Below, one piece after another: positions 46,112-55,092 of a DNA stretch of 64,000 nucleotides. Numbering within the stretch: the first letter of the stretch is position 1; every line of letters begins with the position of its first letter. This DNA is from Cylindrospermum stagnale PCC 7417. GTDB lineage: Bacteria; Cyanobacteriota; Cyanobacteriia; Cyanobacteriales; Nostocaceae. The notes under the pieces were generated by a model. It saw nothing but the letters and a program-made list of their open reading frames with translations, was not told where the DNA came from and did not search any database. The translations under genes and the position numbers were made by a program. The stretch is taken from NCBI RefSeq assembly GCF_000317535.1, contig NC_019757.1, forward strand, positions 2,558,501 to 2,622,500, in the 5' to 3' direction.

Positions 46112-46818
46112 AAGCGATAATTGCGATCGCGCACCCACATACTAACTGGCACAGCTTTACCTTGAGGATCTACCTTCACTTTCACCACTATTGGTGGTAG
46201 CCTCCCGTCTCTGGTTCGCTGTGCCTGCATCACATCATTATTAATTTGCTGGCGTTGGTCGTCGGGAATGTAATAGTTTTCTAAACCGTAGTTGATGGCG
46301 CCATCTTCATAAGCACCTTTTAAAGCTACTTGATTGTTTGGCAGCGAATAGGGGCGATCGCTACTCACGCGCACCGGTCTCCAAGCCCTAGGAATACCAC
46401 GACCAAAAGATTGTTGCTCTTGCAAAATCAAGTATAAGGTGCTGCCAGCAGCCACTTGTCTATTCCTCTGAGAATTTTTCCGTACCCACTCCCGCCAACC
46501 CGGCAGTCTTCTCAAAGTTGAGGTACGAGATATATTATAGTCAAGGTTCAAAGAGTAGCCCTGCAACACATTATCAGGGTTTACAGGCACAGTTTGCAAA
46601 ATTACTGTCTTGCCCGTTAAGTCTGTGTACAGCGCTTGGGCTGGTACGGCGAGAATAAGCCCTATTTGCAGCAATAAGGGCGCCACTAGTCGATACAAAG
46701 GTAAAGGCTTATTTGCTTTCTGTTCAGTCGCTATCAGGTAATCCCGAAAAGTCAATTTTTCGGAAAATTCCTTTTCTGGAGATAAGGATTTATTCGGTTC
46801 AGGAGAATTACTTTTCAT
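46108..46818 (-). CDS. GDYXXLXY-domain membrane-anchored protein
   Basis: 236 residues. A cytosolic N-terminal segment of about 40 residues leads into one hydrophobic helix (LYRLVAPLLLQIGLILAVPAQ). The extracytoplasmic part has VLQGYSLNLDYNIS, the place of the motif that names the GDYXXLXY family; here the Gly-Asp of the motif reads Gly-Tyr. It is encoded directly after a DUF2157 membrane protein (87 bp apart, same strand), which is the usual pairing for this family. The role of the pair is not known. Confidence 0.8.
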   Translation of the reverse strand: MKSNSPEPNKSLSPEKEFSEKLTFRDYLIATEQKANKPLPLYRLVAPLLLQIGLILAVPAQALYTDLTGKTVILQTVPVNPDNVLQGYSLNLDYNISRTSTLRRLPGWREWVRKNSQRNRQVAAGSTLYLILQEQQSFGRGIPRAWRPVRVSSDRPYSLPNNQVALKGAYEDGAINYGLENYYIPDDQRQQINNDVMQAQRTRDGRLPPIVVKVKVDPQGKAVPVSMWVRDRNYRF

Positions 46819-46904
46819 GGAGGTAGTCCGAAACAGGAGGAGGAATTGGGTAATAGAAACGCAGATATACGCAGAGATTCAGGATCATATATGGTTGCAA
46901 GTTG

Positions 46905-48350
46905 CTACTTAGCTATATTCTTATTAGCAGAACTAGATGCAGCAGATAAACGGCGTTCAAACCAAAGCCCGGAGGAAATTAGGGCAGAACCGCACAAGAT
47001 GAAGACCAAGGACTTAAATAGTAAATCGGTATTGTACTCCAACACCCGACTGATAATTTGCAGCGTGAACAACAGCATCCCGCCCCAAAAAGAACGTCTG
47101 TCGCGTAACTTCAAGCCTTCTTGAATCAGTCCCCAAGCTAATAGTCCTAAAAGAACATTGAAAATAAAAATCCCCAAATCAGCAATGCGACTAATAGCTT
47201 GATGCCAAAAAGGTACTACAGTTAGAAAGGCCAGAAAAGTAGTAATTACAGCGAGGGTGAAAACTACTTCCCGACGAGGCGGGTTGTTTCTCTGACGCAG
47301 CAGATACAACCATTGCAACACCGCCAAACCGCTGAGAATCCCTAAATCAATTATCGGCGCGGATCGCAATGCATTTGAGAAATTCGTTGGCGAATCATAA
47401 CCATAATCTAGCGGTAGCCACTGCCAACGGAAAGACAGGAGATAAAAGAAGATGCCAAAACACACCAACGCTAAACTACGGGCTAAGGGTTGAAATAACC
47501 TGTAATTAATCGTCGGGAAAAGCAAATCGTCATAACTCCAGAATAATGCAGATGGCAGGGCGAAGGCGAAAGGCGCCACCCAAGGCGCTAGATCACCAGA
47601 AGTTAGCAGTGGTAGTGGAGTCAGGTTTAATTGCAAAGAAGTAGCAAACGCGATCGCCCCCATGCCAAAAATCCAGCGCGATCGGCAAAAATAAGCTAAA
47701 GGCACAAACAACAACCACGACAGCAGCGGCATATGTTGCACCACAAACCGCGCCCAGGTTAATTCACTAGACCCGTTCCACAAATCTCTCAGTCCAATCC
47801 AATAGCCGATTTGCACCAAGACAATTGCCAGAACTCCCAAAGAATTTATAGACAACCCATAAGCCATCACTAACACACCCAACCCCCAAGCCAAAAAAAG
47901 CTCAGAAGTTGAACCGCTAACATTGAAAATCTGGGACATCAGCAGTAAATTTGCCCCTAAAATAAAAGCGCTGAGAATTAGCAACGCCTCTCCCAATATC
48001 CGTTTGCCTTCTTGTGACTTCTTTGCTTCCGCCTTAGCTAGAGTAGGTTCTCTCCAAGTGTAAAAACCAGTGATCGCAGTAGACAGAAACAAACTCATTA
48101 ACAAGATAAACTTGACTTCTCGCGTCCATGTCTGCCAATTTGCTGCTACAAAAGTAATTACACCTAACCCCAAAAGTATGCCGCCAATACCAATCACAAT
48201 AAAGACAAAACGTTCGCGGGTAGCAGCTTCCAGTTTATTAAATTGATAACGGTCTGCTAGTTGTTGGTGCTGTGAAGAACTAATAAGTCCTTCATCCCGC
48301 CAGAGTTGCGCTTCTTGGCGCAATTTTCGCTGAAAATTATCTAATATCAT
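46905..48350 (-). CDS. DUF2157 polytopic membrane protein
   Basis: 481 residues. A soluble N terminus (LRQEAQLWRDEGLISSSQHQQLADRY) is the DUF2157 head, followed by about twelve hydrophobic helices (FVFIVIGIGGILLGLGVITFVAANW to LVFILCGSALISSGLWF). It forms a two-gene unit with the downstream GDYXXLXY protein. The family's function is unknown; the constant pairing suggests a membrane complex. The strong conservation of an acidic/tryptophan head and many helices argue for a channel or sensor, but this is speculation. Confidence 0.88.
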   Translation of the reverse strand: MILDNFQRKLRQEAQLWRDEGLISSSQHQQLADRYQFNKLEAATRERFVFIVIGIGGILLGLGVITFVAANWQTWTREVKFILLMSLFLSTAITGFYTWREPTLAKAEAKKSQEGKRILGEALLILSAFILGANLLLMSQIFNVSGSTSELFLAWGLGVLVMAYGLSINSLGVLAIVLVQIGYWIGLRDLWNGSSELTWARFVVQHMPLLSWLLFVPLAYFCRSRWIFGMGAIAFATSLQLNLTPLPLLTSGDLAPWVAPFAFALPSALFWSYDDLLFPTINYRLFQPLARSLALVCFGIFFYLLSFRWQWLPLDYGYDSPTNFSNALRSAPIIDLGILSGLAVLQWLYLLRQRNNPPRREVVFTLAVITTFLAFLTVVPFWHQAISRIADLGIFIFNVLLGLLAWGLIQEGLKLRDRRSFWGGMLLFTLQIISRVLEYNTDLLFKSLVFILCGSALISSGLWFERRLSAASSSANKNIAK

Positions 48351-48550
48351 GACCTTCTCCGGTGCAATAGGTAGTTTGGCTAGCGTCCAAACACAGTTAG
48401 CTTCCAGTCAAAAACTAGAAGCCGCGAATCGAACGCAATCTGAACGACGGTCATTATATTTTCAGTATGATGCCAAAACTATTGATTGCATTGTTCTGCT
48501 GTAACAGTTTCATTAGTGTTCTAAACCAACATAATTCTTGAAAAAATTAT

Positions 48551-49510
48551 ATGGAAAAACCATCAAATTTATTACTTAAAGTCTCCCGGCGTTTGTTTAC
48601 CAATCCAGATGAACAAGCAAGCTTTACTGATGCTTTAATGAATCCTCAGCCTTTCTCACCTTGCATACTTTGGTGTCAAGAAAAACCAGAAGTTTCGCCC
48701 TTTACTGTAGAAATACCAACTACTTGGCAACCGGAATTTGTAGACCGTTTATACCTGGGAGAAAAACCAGGTCAACATCCCCTACATCAACAGGGATATT
48801 TTTATTGTTTAGATTTTTCTTCGGTATTTGCCGCAGGTATTTTATTAACAATTCCGCAGCCAGTATCTTTAGTTTTTGATATGTGTGCCGCACCAGGAGG
48901 AAAAAGTGTTTTTGCTTGGAAAGCATTAAAACCTGACTTACTCATCAGCAATGAAGTAATTGGTAAACGCCTAGGAATGCTAATTTCTAACTTGAAGCGT
49001 TGCCAAATTAAACCTAGCGGCGTAGTAAATCGAGATTCTAGTATCTTTGCAGAAATGTTTCCAGCATCTAGTAACTTAGTCATAGTAGATGCTCCTTGTA
49101 CTGGACAATCTTTACTTGCTAAAGGAGAAAAAGCCCCTGGATGTTTTCACCACACGGCGATTAATAAAAGTGCCAATCGCCAAAAACGTATTATCGCCAA
49201 CTCAGCGCAAATAGTTGCCCCTCAAGGCTATTTAGCTTATATGACTTGCACCTACTCACCAGAAGAAAACGAGCAGGTTTGTGAATGGTTTTTAGAACGC
49301 TTCCCCCAATTTGAGCCGGTGGAAGTTAGTCATTTATCAAAATATCAATCTCATTTAACCACCATGCCTTGTTATCGAATATTTCCTCAAGATAGGTTAG
49401 GCGCTGGTGCATTTACAGCATTATTTAAAAATACCACAGAGCTTGAGGAAGTAAAAGTAAATTTAGATACTTTATTTTCTATGTGCAAATACTCGACTCT
49501 TTCACAATAA
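48551..49510 (+). CDS. RsmB/NOP2-type RNA 5-methylcytosine methyltransferase
   Basis: 319 residues. The SAM-binding motif I is VFDMCAAPGGKSVFAWKA; the two catalytic cysteines are in VIVDAPCTGQSLLA (motif IV) and LAYMTCTYSPEENE (motif VI). The N-terminal RNA-binding extension is shorter than in RsmB, so the target may be tRNA or rRNA and cannot be named. It is AT rich for this window and stands alone, divergent from the DUF2157 gene. Confidence 0.92.
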   Translation: MEKPSNLLLKVSRRLFTNPDEQASFTDALMNPQPFSPCILWCQEKPEVSPFTVEIPTTWQPEFVDRLYLGEKPGQHPLHQQGYFYCLDFSSVFAAGILLTIPQPVSLVFDMCAAPGGKSVFAWKALKPDLLISNEVIGKRLGMLISNLKRCQIKPSGVVNRDSSIFAEMFPASSNLVIVDAPCTGQSLLAKGEKAPGCFHHTAINKSANRQKRIIANSAQIVAPQGYLAYMTCTYSPEENEQVCEWFLERFPQFEPVEVSHLSKYQSHLTTMPCYRIFPQDRLGAGAFTALFKNTTELEEVKVNLDTLFSMCKYSTLSQ

Positions 49511-50032
49511 AAAATTATTTAATCAGCGTTAGATATAGATTTAAGGGACTTCCAATAAAAAAAATATCCAATCGGTAGGGACACAGCATTGCTGTGTCCC
49601 TACAAGTCTATGATTACTGGATAATTTATTTTTTGGTATTCCCTAAGTGTAACTTTATCTGCCAAATTAGCTGAAAATTAATGATCATACGTTAATTTTC
49701 TCAACCGAGTTGATTTGGTATGCAAGTAACATCTATAACTGATTTCTGTAAGTATGTGACAGTTGAGACTGCGGAATAGAGGCTATATTCGCCATCATTT
49801 GACATGATATAAAACAAATATCACCTACCAAAATAATAATTAAGCGAAACATCTTGAGCTAGGTTTACAAGCCAGATGTTTGGCAAATATTTGTTTGGAA
49901 ATATAAGTGAATGTTCATTTTCTAGTCATTCATGAATGACAGAGTATTTATCTATAAAATACTCTATTTTGCTGTGCTTATTGATTTCCTTTCGCTACGG
50001 TCAATACTAAACTGTTTAAACTGAGGAATTTG
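49511..50032. other. Gene-free stretch with one dispersed palindrome
   Basis: A 29-bp perfect palindrome (GTAGGGACACAGCA-T-TGCTGTGTCCCTAC, 49575-49603) of the type scattered in cyanobacterial intergenic DNA. The remainder is AT rich, with the promoter of the PEP-CTERM gene presumably near its end; no further motif is recognised. Confidence 0.6.
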
Positions 50033-50650
50033 ATGTCTATTTCAACTGTGATCAAAAAAGTATCGATGGCTGTTGCAGGAACTGCATTTATTTCTCTGGG
50101 ATCTGCCATACCATCAATGGCTGTTACAATTAACTTCGAGAGCGATACGGCGACGGGCCAAACTTGGAATCGTCCCAATCCCAATGGGAATAACCCTCCT
50201 ACGAGTCTTAGCGGATTTGCAACTGCTACTCAATATACCTCCCAACAGTTTTTTGTCGATACCAGTGGGTTATACAACTTCTTTAGTAAATCTATTTCTC
50301 CTGATAGCTGGGATAACTATACGTACCTATACCAAAACAGTTTTAACCCAACTACCCCACTTGCTAATCTTCTGATTGGGAATGATGATTTCTCAAATAC
50401 AACAGGTCAATCCGGTTTCAATAACGTGTCTCTAACAGCGGGGACACAATACTTTTTCGTAAATACTGGATTTACAAACAACGATTTCGGTACTTTTACT
50501 TCTAGTATTACTGGTTCTGGTAATATTACTCTTGGTAATGTTGCAGACGTTCCCGAACCTGTAAGCATTTTAGGCACGTTGATAGGGACTATTTATGGTG
50601 TCGGTTTATCCCGAAAATACAAGCACCTGAAGAAGACTACTAAAGTTTAG
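50033..50650 (+). CDS. PEP-CTERM sorting-domain protein
   Basis: 205 residues, ATG preceded by GAGGAA. A signal peptide (VIKKVSMAVAGTAFISLGSA, cut near AVT) is followed by a Thr/Asn/Gly-rich beta-type body, and a C-terminal VPEPVSILGTLIGTIYGVGL then a basic KYKHLKK tail: the PEP-CTERM signal recognised by exosortase. Such proteins go to the outer surface or to extracellular polymer, often with an exopolysaccharide. No exosortase gene is in the window. The body has no domain that I recognise. Confidence 0.88.
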   Translation: MSISTVIKKVSMAVAGTAFISLGSAIPSMAVTINFESDTATGQTWNRPNPNGNNPPTSLSGFATATQYTSQQFFVDTSGLYNFFSKSISPDSWDNYTYLYQNSFNPTTPLANLLIGNDDFSNTTGQSGFNNVSLTAGTQYFFVNTGFTNNDFGTFTSSITGSGNITLGNVADVPEPVSILGTLIGTIYGVGLSRKYKHLKKTTKV

Positions 50651-50828
50651 TCCTGACAAGATATTACAGCAATTTTCATTGATTGAGGTAGATACTGTAG
50701 GGAGGCAAAAAGCGGTGTGGATGTTCCTCCCGCTTTATTGCCGTTGTGTTACGACTTCCGTAACGCACCGAAAACCGGAAATAGTTCATGCTGTGTTACG
50801 CTAACGCAGTAACACACCCTACAGCTAT

Positions 50829-53612
50829 TCACCCTTGCAGCAATGCTTGAAACCGTGAATCATTGCGAATGCTATCAAAATCAGGGTTAGTTTTCGCTTC
50901 CCTCCGACATCGACGAGGATTGATATTAATTGCCTGTTGCAGATTTTTAAGGGCTAAATCAACATCACCTTGCAAGACATAACAGCAAGCTTTGCCATAA
51001 TAACCACCTTCATCTTGCATTTCTAGTACTAGAGCTTTTTCGCAATTATCTAGAGCTTCTTGATAGCACCCCGCGCGAGCTAATATAATACCCTTGTTAG
51101 CCCATAAGACAGGCTTTTTTGGTTGGATTTTTAAAGCTTTTTCGAGGTTTGCCAGTGCTTCATCATAACGGCATAATAAACTCAGTGTTAAACCTTTACT
51201 GTTCAAAATATTAGGTTTATCTGGTTGAATCTTTAAGCCTTTATCAAAGCTAATTATCGCCTCTTCATAACGATGTAATGTATTCAGCGTATCGCCCCGA
51301 TTACCCCAAACATCGGCAAAGTCGTTTTTAATAGCTAAGGCTTGGTCATAGCTAACTAGCGCTTCTTCATTTTGCTCTAATTTCTCTAGCGCTATACCTC
51401 TCTTATTCCAAGCTTCGGCGAAGTCATCTTTAATAGCCAAGACTTTGTCACAGCTAGCTAGTGCTTCTTCAGAACGCTCTAATTTTAGTAACGCCCCACT
51501 TCGATGATTCCAAGCTTCGGCAAAGTCATCTTTAATAGCCAAGGCTTTGTCAAAACTATTGAGTGCCTCTTCATTTCGCTCTAAGTTTAGCAGCGACACA
51601 CCCCGGTTATCCCAAGCTTCGGCGAAGTCATCTTTAATAGCTAAGGCTTTGTCAAAACTATTGAGTGCCTCTTCATTTTGCTCTAATATCCCCAGCCTAT
51701 AACCCACATTAAAAAATAGATTGCTGCTGAATTCAGGATAACTATCAGTTGCAATTTGTTCAGCTTTTGCTTTTGCCTGTTGCAGCAAATCTACTTGCTG
51801 ACTTGAGCGACTGCGTAGAGTTTTGTACAAAATTCCTGCATATTTACCCAACCCCTCTAAGAAATCAACTTGACTAAGACAAGTTTTGACAGATGCCTCT
51901 ATTTGTGACTTTAGAGAACTATCATTTTTAATTTCATAATTATTTGGATCTCGACTTAATAGCCTGCCAAACTTCAATGCTAGTTTTATATCTTCGAGAA
52001 ATTTTCGTGTATCAGGGGGTAAGAGTTCGTTATTCTCAAATTCTCCTTCAGCAGCAACAGCAACATAGGCAACTACTACCACATCCATTTTCTTGAGGTA
52101 GACACCAGCAAATAAATGAGTGAGTAACAGCCGTTGAGCTTTAGTACGTTCAAATAAGGCATGATAAAGAGATTCAGCCGTATATTGACGCCATTGGGAA
52201 TTCTCGTACTTTTCTGGTTCTGGATTCCCTGGGTGTACTTCTCCATCTGCCAGTTTCTCAAAGTACTTAGCTATCAAGCCATGATTATCACGAAATTTTT
52301 CTTGATTAGCTTTAAAATGAGAGCGCCGCAAAATATCTCTTACCACATCGTGCAGACGGAATTGGTTTTCTTCTACAACTAATTCTCTCTCAATTAACCA
52401 TTCAAACCAGTTGATTTTTTCATCTTTATCAATGCCGTTAGCTGTCACTAATTTCTGAATTAATGCCTCATCAAACCAGCGACAATAAGCTGCTAGATGC
52501 ATCACCTGTTTTTGGTTAGAAGTTAAACCTTCTAGTAATCTGTCAACAAGTTCTTTATTATCCCGCGAACAGTTAATATCTCTACCTTCTTCCTTCTGCT
52601 GTCTAATCAAATCTAGATGAAAAGGAAAACCATCGGTAGCTTGATATATTTGGCGAATTTGTTTAGTATCAGTAATACTAATCTTTTTTAAATATTCTTC
52701 TGTTTGCTTGTTATCAAATTTCTCTAACTGCCGCTCAAAGATTAAATCCCGCTCTCTGGATGCTTGCTTTCTTAAAGAATATCTACCAGCTACCACAATC
52801 CGAATCGGTTGGGATTGCAATCCACTTTGTTTGAGCAGATATTCAACTAGCCATGAATTTAAATCAGAAGCTGCTTTCTCATAATGATCTAGCACCAAAA
52901 TAATCGGCTTTTTTGGTGAATTTGGTAGTCGTACTAATCGAGCATTTTGATTTTGAATTAATCCCTCTACAAATGCCTTAGTCAATTCTGGTATGGGTTC
53001 CAGCATCAGTTCTTGCAATTTTTTATTCTGCTTTGTGGCTGGATGTTTTAACAGCAGATTATCTTTAATTGCTCCAACTCCTGATACCGTTCCTTTTGTT
53101 GTTTCAGCAATAGCCGATACTCCCAAACTAATTGCACTCACAGGTTCAACTGGAGCTAGAAAAAATGCACCTAAACCATACACCGCTGCGGAACCTAAAT
53201 CTTTTACAAGGTCGCGTTGGTCTTTCTCAACAGTTTTCTTACCCTCAATTGGTGTAGTCGTCAGTTCTTCTAATGTCCCCTGATACTGTTCACAAAGCCT
53301 GATAAAGGGGTCAGATTTAAATAAATCTTGTTTTAAAATCCCAGGTTGAGGTATTTGCTCATATAGCTTATTCATGACCTTCAGCGGGGTTTCATTACTC
53401 AGTGTCTTTCCAGTGAAGTCAAATTTGACAATATGAGCTTGGTGGCTATGTGTTTCTTCCAATGTATCCAGCAGGGTACTTTTGCCGATACCACCAATAC
53501 CATAAACATGAAATAGCAGCGGGTGAGATTCTGGCTCTTTTAAGGCTTTAGCAAAGGTTGTCAGAAATTCCTCAGCAGGTTTGCGGGAAATGTAGTATTG
53601 CTGGCTCGTCAT
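50829..53612 (-). CDS. P-loop NTPase (STAND-like) with C-terminal TPR repeats, 927 residues
   Basis: The N terminus (MTSQQYYISRKPAEEFL) leads into an NTPase with Walker A VYGIGGIGKSTLLDTLE (about 37-53) and Walker B PIILVLDHYEKA (about 240-252), then VVAGRYSLRKQA and a winged-helix-like region (to about 440): the layout of STAND/NB-ARC regulators. A short hydrophobic patch (AAVYGLGAFFLAPVEPVSAIS) interrupts the domain. From about residue 640 come eight TPR units, the first four nearly identical. No recognised effector domain is fused. STAND proteins are signalling or immune switches; a defence role is possible but unproven. Confidence 0.85.
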   Translation of the reverse strand: MTSQQYYISRKPAEEFLTTFAKALKEPESHPLLFHVYGIGGIGKSTLLDTLEETHSHQAHIVKFDFTGKTLSNETPLKVMNKLYEQIPQPGILKQDLFKSDPFIRLCEQYQGTLEELTTTPIEGKKTVEKDQRDLVKDLGSAAVYGLGAFFLAPVEPVSAISLGVSAIAETTKGTVSGVGAIKDNLLLKHPATKQNKKLQELMLEPIPELTKAFVEGLIQNQNARLVRLPNSPKKPIILVLDHYEKAASDLNSWLVEYLLKQSGLQSQPIRIVVAGRYSLRKQASRERDLIFERQLEKFDNKQTEEYLKKISITDTKQIRQIYQATDGFPFHLDLIRQQKEEGRDINCSRDNKELVDRLLEGLTSNQKQVMHLAAYCRWFDEALIQKLVTANGIDKDEKINWFEWLIERELVVEENQFRLHDVVRDILRRSHFKANQEKFRDNHGLIAKYFEKLADGEVHPGNPEPEKYENSQWRQYTAESLYHALFERTKAQRLLLTHLFAGVYLKKMDVVVVAYVAVAAEGEFENNELLPPDTRKFLEDIKLALKFGRLLSRDPNNYEIKNDSSLKSQIEASVKTCLSQVDFLEGLGKYAGILYKTLRSRSSQQVDLLQQAKAKAEQIATDSYPEFSSNLFFNVGYRLGILEQNEEALNSFDKALAIKDDFAEAWDNRGVSLLNLERNEEALNSFDKALAIKDDFAEAWNHRSGALLKLERSEEALASCDKVLAIKDDFAEAWNKRGIALEKLEQNEEALVSYDQALAIKNDFADVWGNRGDTLNTLHRYEEAIISFDKGLKIQPDKPNILNSKGLTLSLLCRYDEALANLEKALKIQPKKPVLWANKGIILARAGCYQEALDNCEKALVLEMQDEGGYYGKACCYVLQGDVDLALKNLQQAININPRRCRREAKTNPDFDSIRNDSRFQALLQG
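51408..51720. repeat. Tandem 102-bp repeats within the TPR-coding part
   Basis: The segment AAGCTTCGGCGAAGTCATC recurs with a period of 102 bp near 51410, 51512 and 51614, each unit coding one 34-residue TPR. The high DNA identity points to recent internal duplication or gene conversion. Confidence 0.75.
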
Positions 53613-53821
53613 CTGGTATGATTACAAACGCTTTTATGTATCTATTGTAGTTTATACAACAAGCTTTAGTGGCTGAAATTTGCTTATCTGCTTGATTTTT
53701 AACAAAATTGGCTGTTTTTGATGATTGATAATACTTGTTTAACTAAATTGCGATCGCTCTCCTAGTGTGGGTTGTGGGATGCGATCGCCTATAATAAAGA
53801 TATACATAGTAACTAACTTGT

Positions 53822-54112
53822 ATGAGGTTAAAATTTGAATGGGACGATAATAAAGCACAAATCAATCTGGATAAACACGGTGTGAGTTTTGTTGAATCAA
53901 AAACCGTATTTGATGATGCGTTAGCTTTAATATTTGATGATCCGACTCATTCTTTTGGTGAACAAAGAGAAATTATTATTGGTTATTCTGCTCAAAACCG
54001 TTTACTTCTAGTTTGTTTCACCGAAAGAGATAATAATTTAATTCGGATTTTTAGTTCTCGTTTAACCACTAAAAAAGAACGACAAAATTATGAACAAAAC
54101 ACCCAACGTTGA
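53822..54112 (+). CDS. brnT: BrnT-family toxin (ribonuclease)
   Basis: 96 residues, the family length. Signature pieces: FEWDDNKAQINLDKHGVSF at the N terminus, AKTVFDDALALIFDDP-like FDDALALIFDDPTHS, EQREIIIGYSA and RIFSSRLTTKKERQNYE at the C terminus. BrnT is an RNase-fold toxin that stops growth and is neutralised by the BrnA antitoxin. A TATAAT box lies about 30 bp before the start, next to a HIP1 site. The gene overlaps the downstream antitoxin gene by 23 bp. It sits in a patch with the STAND-type gene and a Uma2 gene. Confidence 0.92.
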   Translation: MRLKFEWDDNKAQINLDKHGVSFVESKTVFDDALALIFDDPTHSFGEQREIIIGYSAQNRLLLVCFTERDNNLIRIFSSRLTTKKERQNYEQNTQR

Positions 54113-54311
54113 ACAAAATTCATTTGAATCGGATGATTTATTACCTGAATATAATTTCGACTATAGCAAAGCTCGTCCTAATCGTTTCGCACCAACGCCA
54201 GAAAACAGGATTACTGTCACCCTTGATCCTGATGTTGCTAGAGTGTTTCAAACTTCAGAAGCAGTGAATCGTGCTTTACGATGTTTACTATCCGCTATCC
54301 CTGAAGCATAA
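54090..54311 (+). CDS. brnA: BrnA-type antitoxin
   Basis: 73 residues, starting within brnT as usual for this pair. The first part (FESDDLLPEYNFDYSKARPN) is the toxin-binding region; the C-terminal part (RITVTLDPDVARVFQTSEAVNRALRCLL) resembles a ribbon-helix-helix DNA-binding domain, which would repress the operon. No frameshift is visible, so the module looks intact. Confidence 0.85.
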   Translation: MNKTPNVEQNSFESDDLLPEYNFDYSKARPNRFAPTPENRITVTLDPDVARVFQTSEAVNRALRCLLSAIPEA

Positions 54312-54426
54312 GGAGATTGCCTTTGGTATGCTACACAATCGCTTGTCTGTGGCTGTCAATGAGAGAGCGATTCAGTATTGATGGATGAGTTACAATTAGA
54401 TCAATCACTCTAGGGAAATATTAACT

Positions 54427-54903
54427 ATGAGGTGGGAAGAAGTTTGTGAACACAAAGAGTTACAAGATTTACCCTTTAAAATCGAATTAAATAAATGGGG
54501 TCAAATTGTAATGAGTCCCGTAAAAATTAAACATTCTTTTTATCAAGGAAGAATCCAACGTTTATTAGAATCTTTCTTGCATACAGGAGAAGTTATGCCA
54601 GAATGTGCTATCAACACATCAGATGGGGTTAAAGTTGCTGATGTTGTCTGGTGTTCAGCAGAAAGATTTGCACTAATTGAAGATGAAGTATCAGCGTCTA
54701 TTGCACCAGAAATTTGTATAGAAGTTAAGTCTAGCGGTAATACTTGGGACGAAATGGAATTTAAAAAGAATTTATATTTAGAAGCTAAAGCTATAGAAAT
54801 TTGGTTATGTAATGAACAAGGTGAAATGAAATTTTATAATGAACAAGGTGAATTAGATAAATCTTTGTTAGTCCCTGAGTTTCCACAGAAAATAGAACGG
54901 TAA
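54427..54903 (+). CDS. Uma2-like restriction-endonuclease-fold protein
   Basis: 158 residues. Beginning MRWEEVCEHKELQDLPFKIE, it has VMSPVKIKHSFYQGRIQRLL, KVADVVWCSAERF, IAPEICIEVKSSGNTWDEME and LEAKAIEIWLCNEQGEMKFY. The Asp of ADVVW and Glu-x-Lys of IEVKS are the PD-(D/E)XK catalytic set, so nuclease activity is plausible. It is shorter than the Uma2 proteins at 2965 and 41980, and belongs to a separate branch. It follows the brnTA pair on the same strand after 115 bp. Confidence 0.85.
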   Translation: MRWEEVCEHKELQDLPFKIELNKWGQIVMSPVKIKHSFYQGRIQRLLESFLHTGEVMPECAINTSDGVKVADVVWCSAERFALIEDEVSASIAPEICIEVKSSGNTWDEMEFKKNLYLEAKAIEIWLCNEQGEMKFYNEQGELDKSLLVPEFPQKIER

Positions 54904-54982
54904 ATAATTAATTAGATTGTCCTGATCTGGTTGTGAATAATAGACATCTCCGAGAATTAAATATGCGTTATCTGGAACCCTT

Positions 54983-55010
54983 GTAGAGACGTTCCATGGA
55001 ACGTCTCTAC
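54983..55010. repeat. 28-bp perfect palindrome, twin of 45725-45752
   Basis: GTAGAGACGTTCCA then its exact reverse complement, between two convergent genes. It differs from the copy at 45725 only in the middle of the arms, with paired changes. Confidence 0.75.
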
Positions 55011-55092
55011 TCTACATTCTTTTTCGGAGATGTCCAATAAAAAGCGATCGCGAAATGCGATCGCCATTTATCTCTGCAACCAAATAGGCGAC

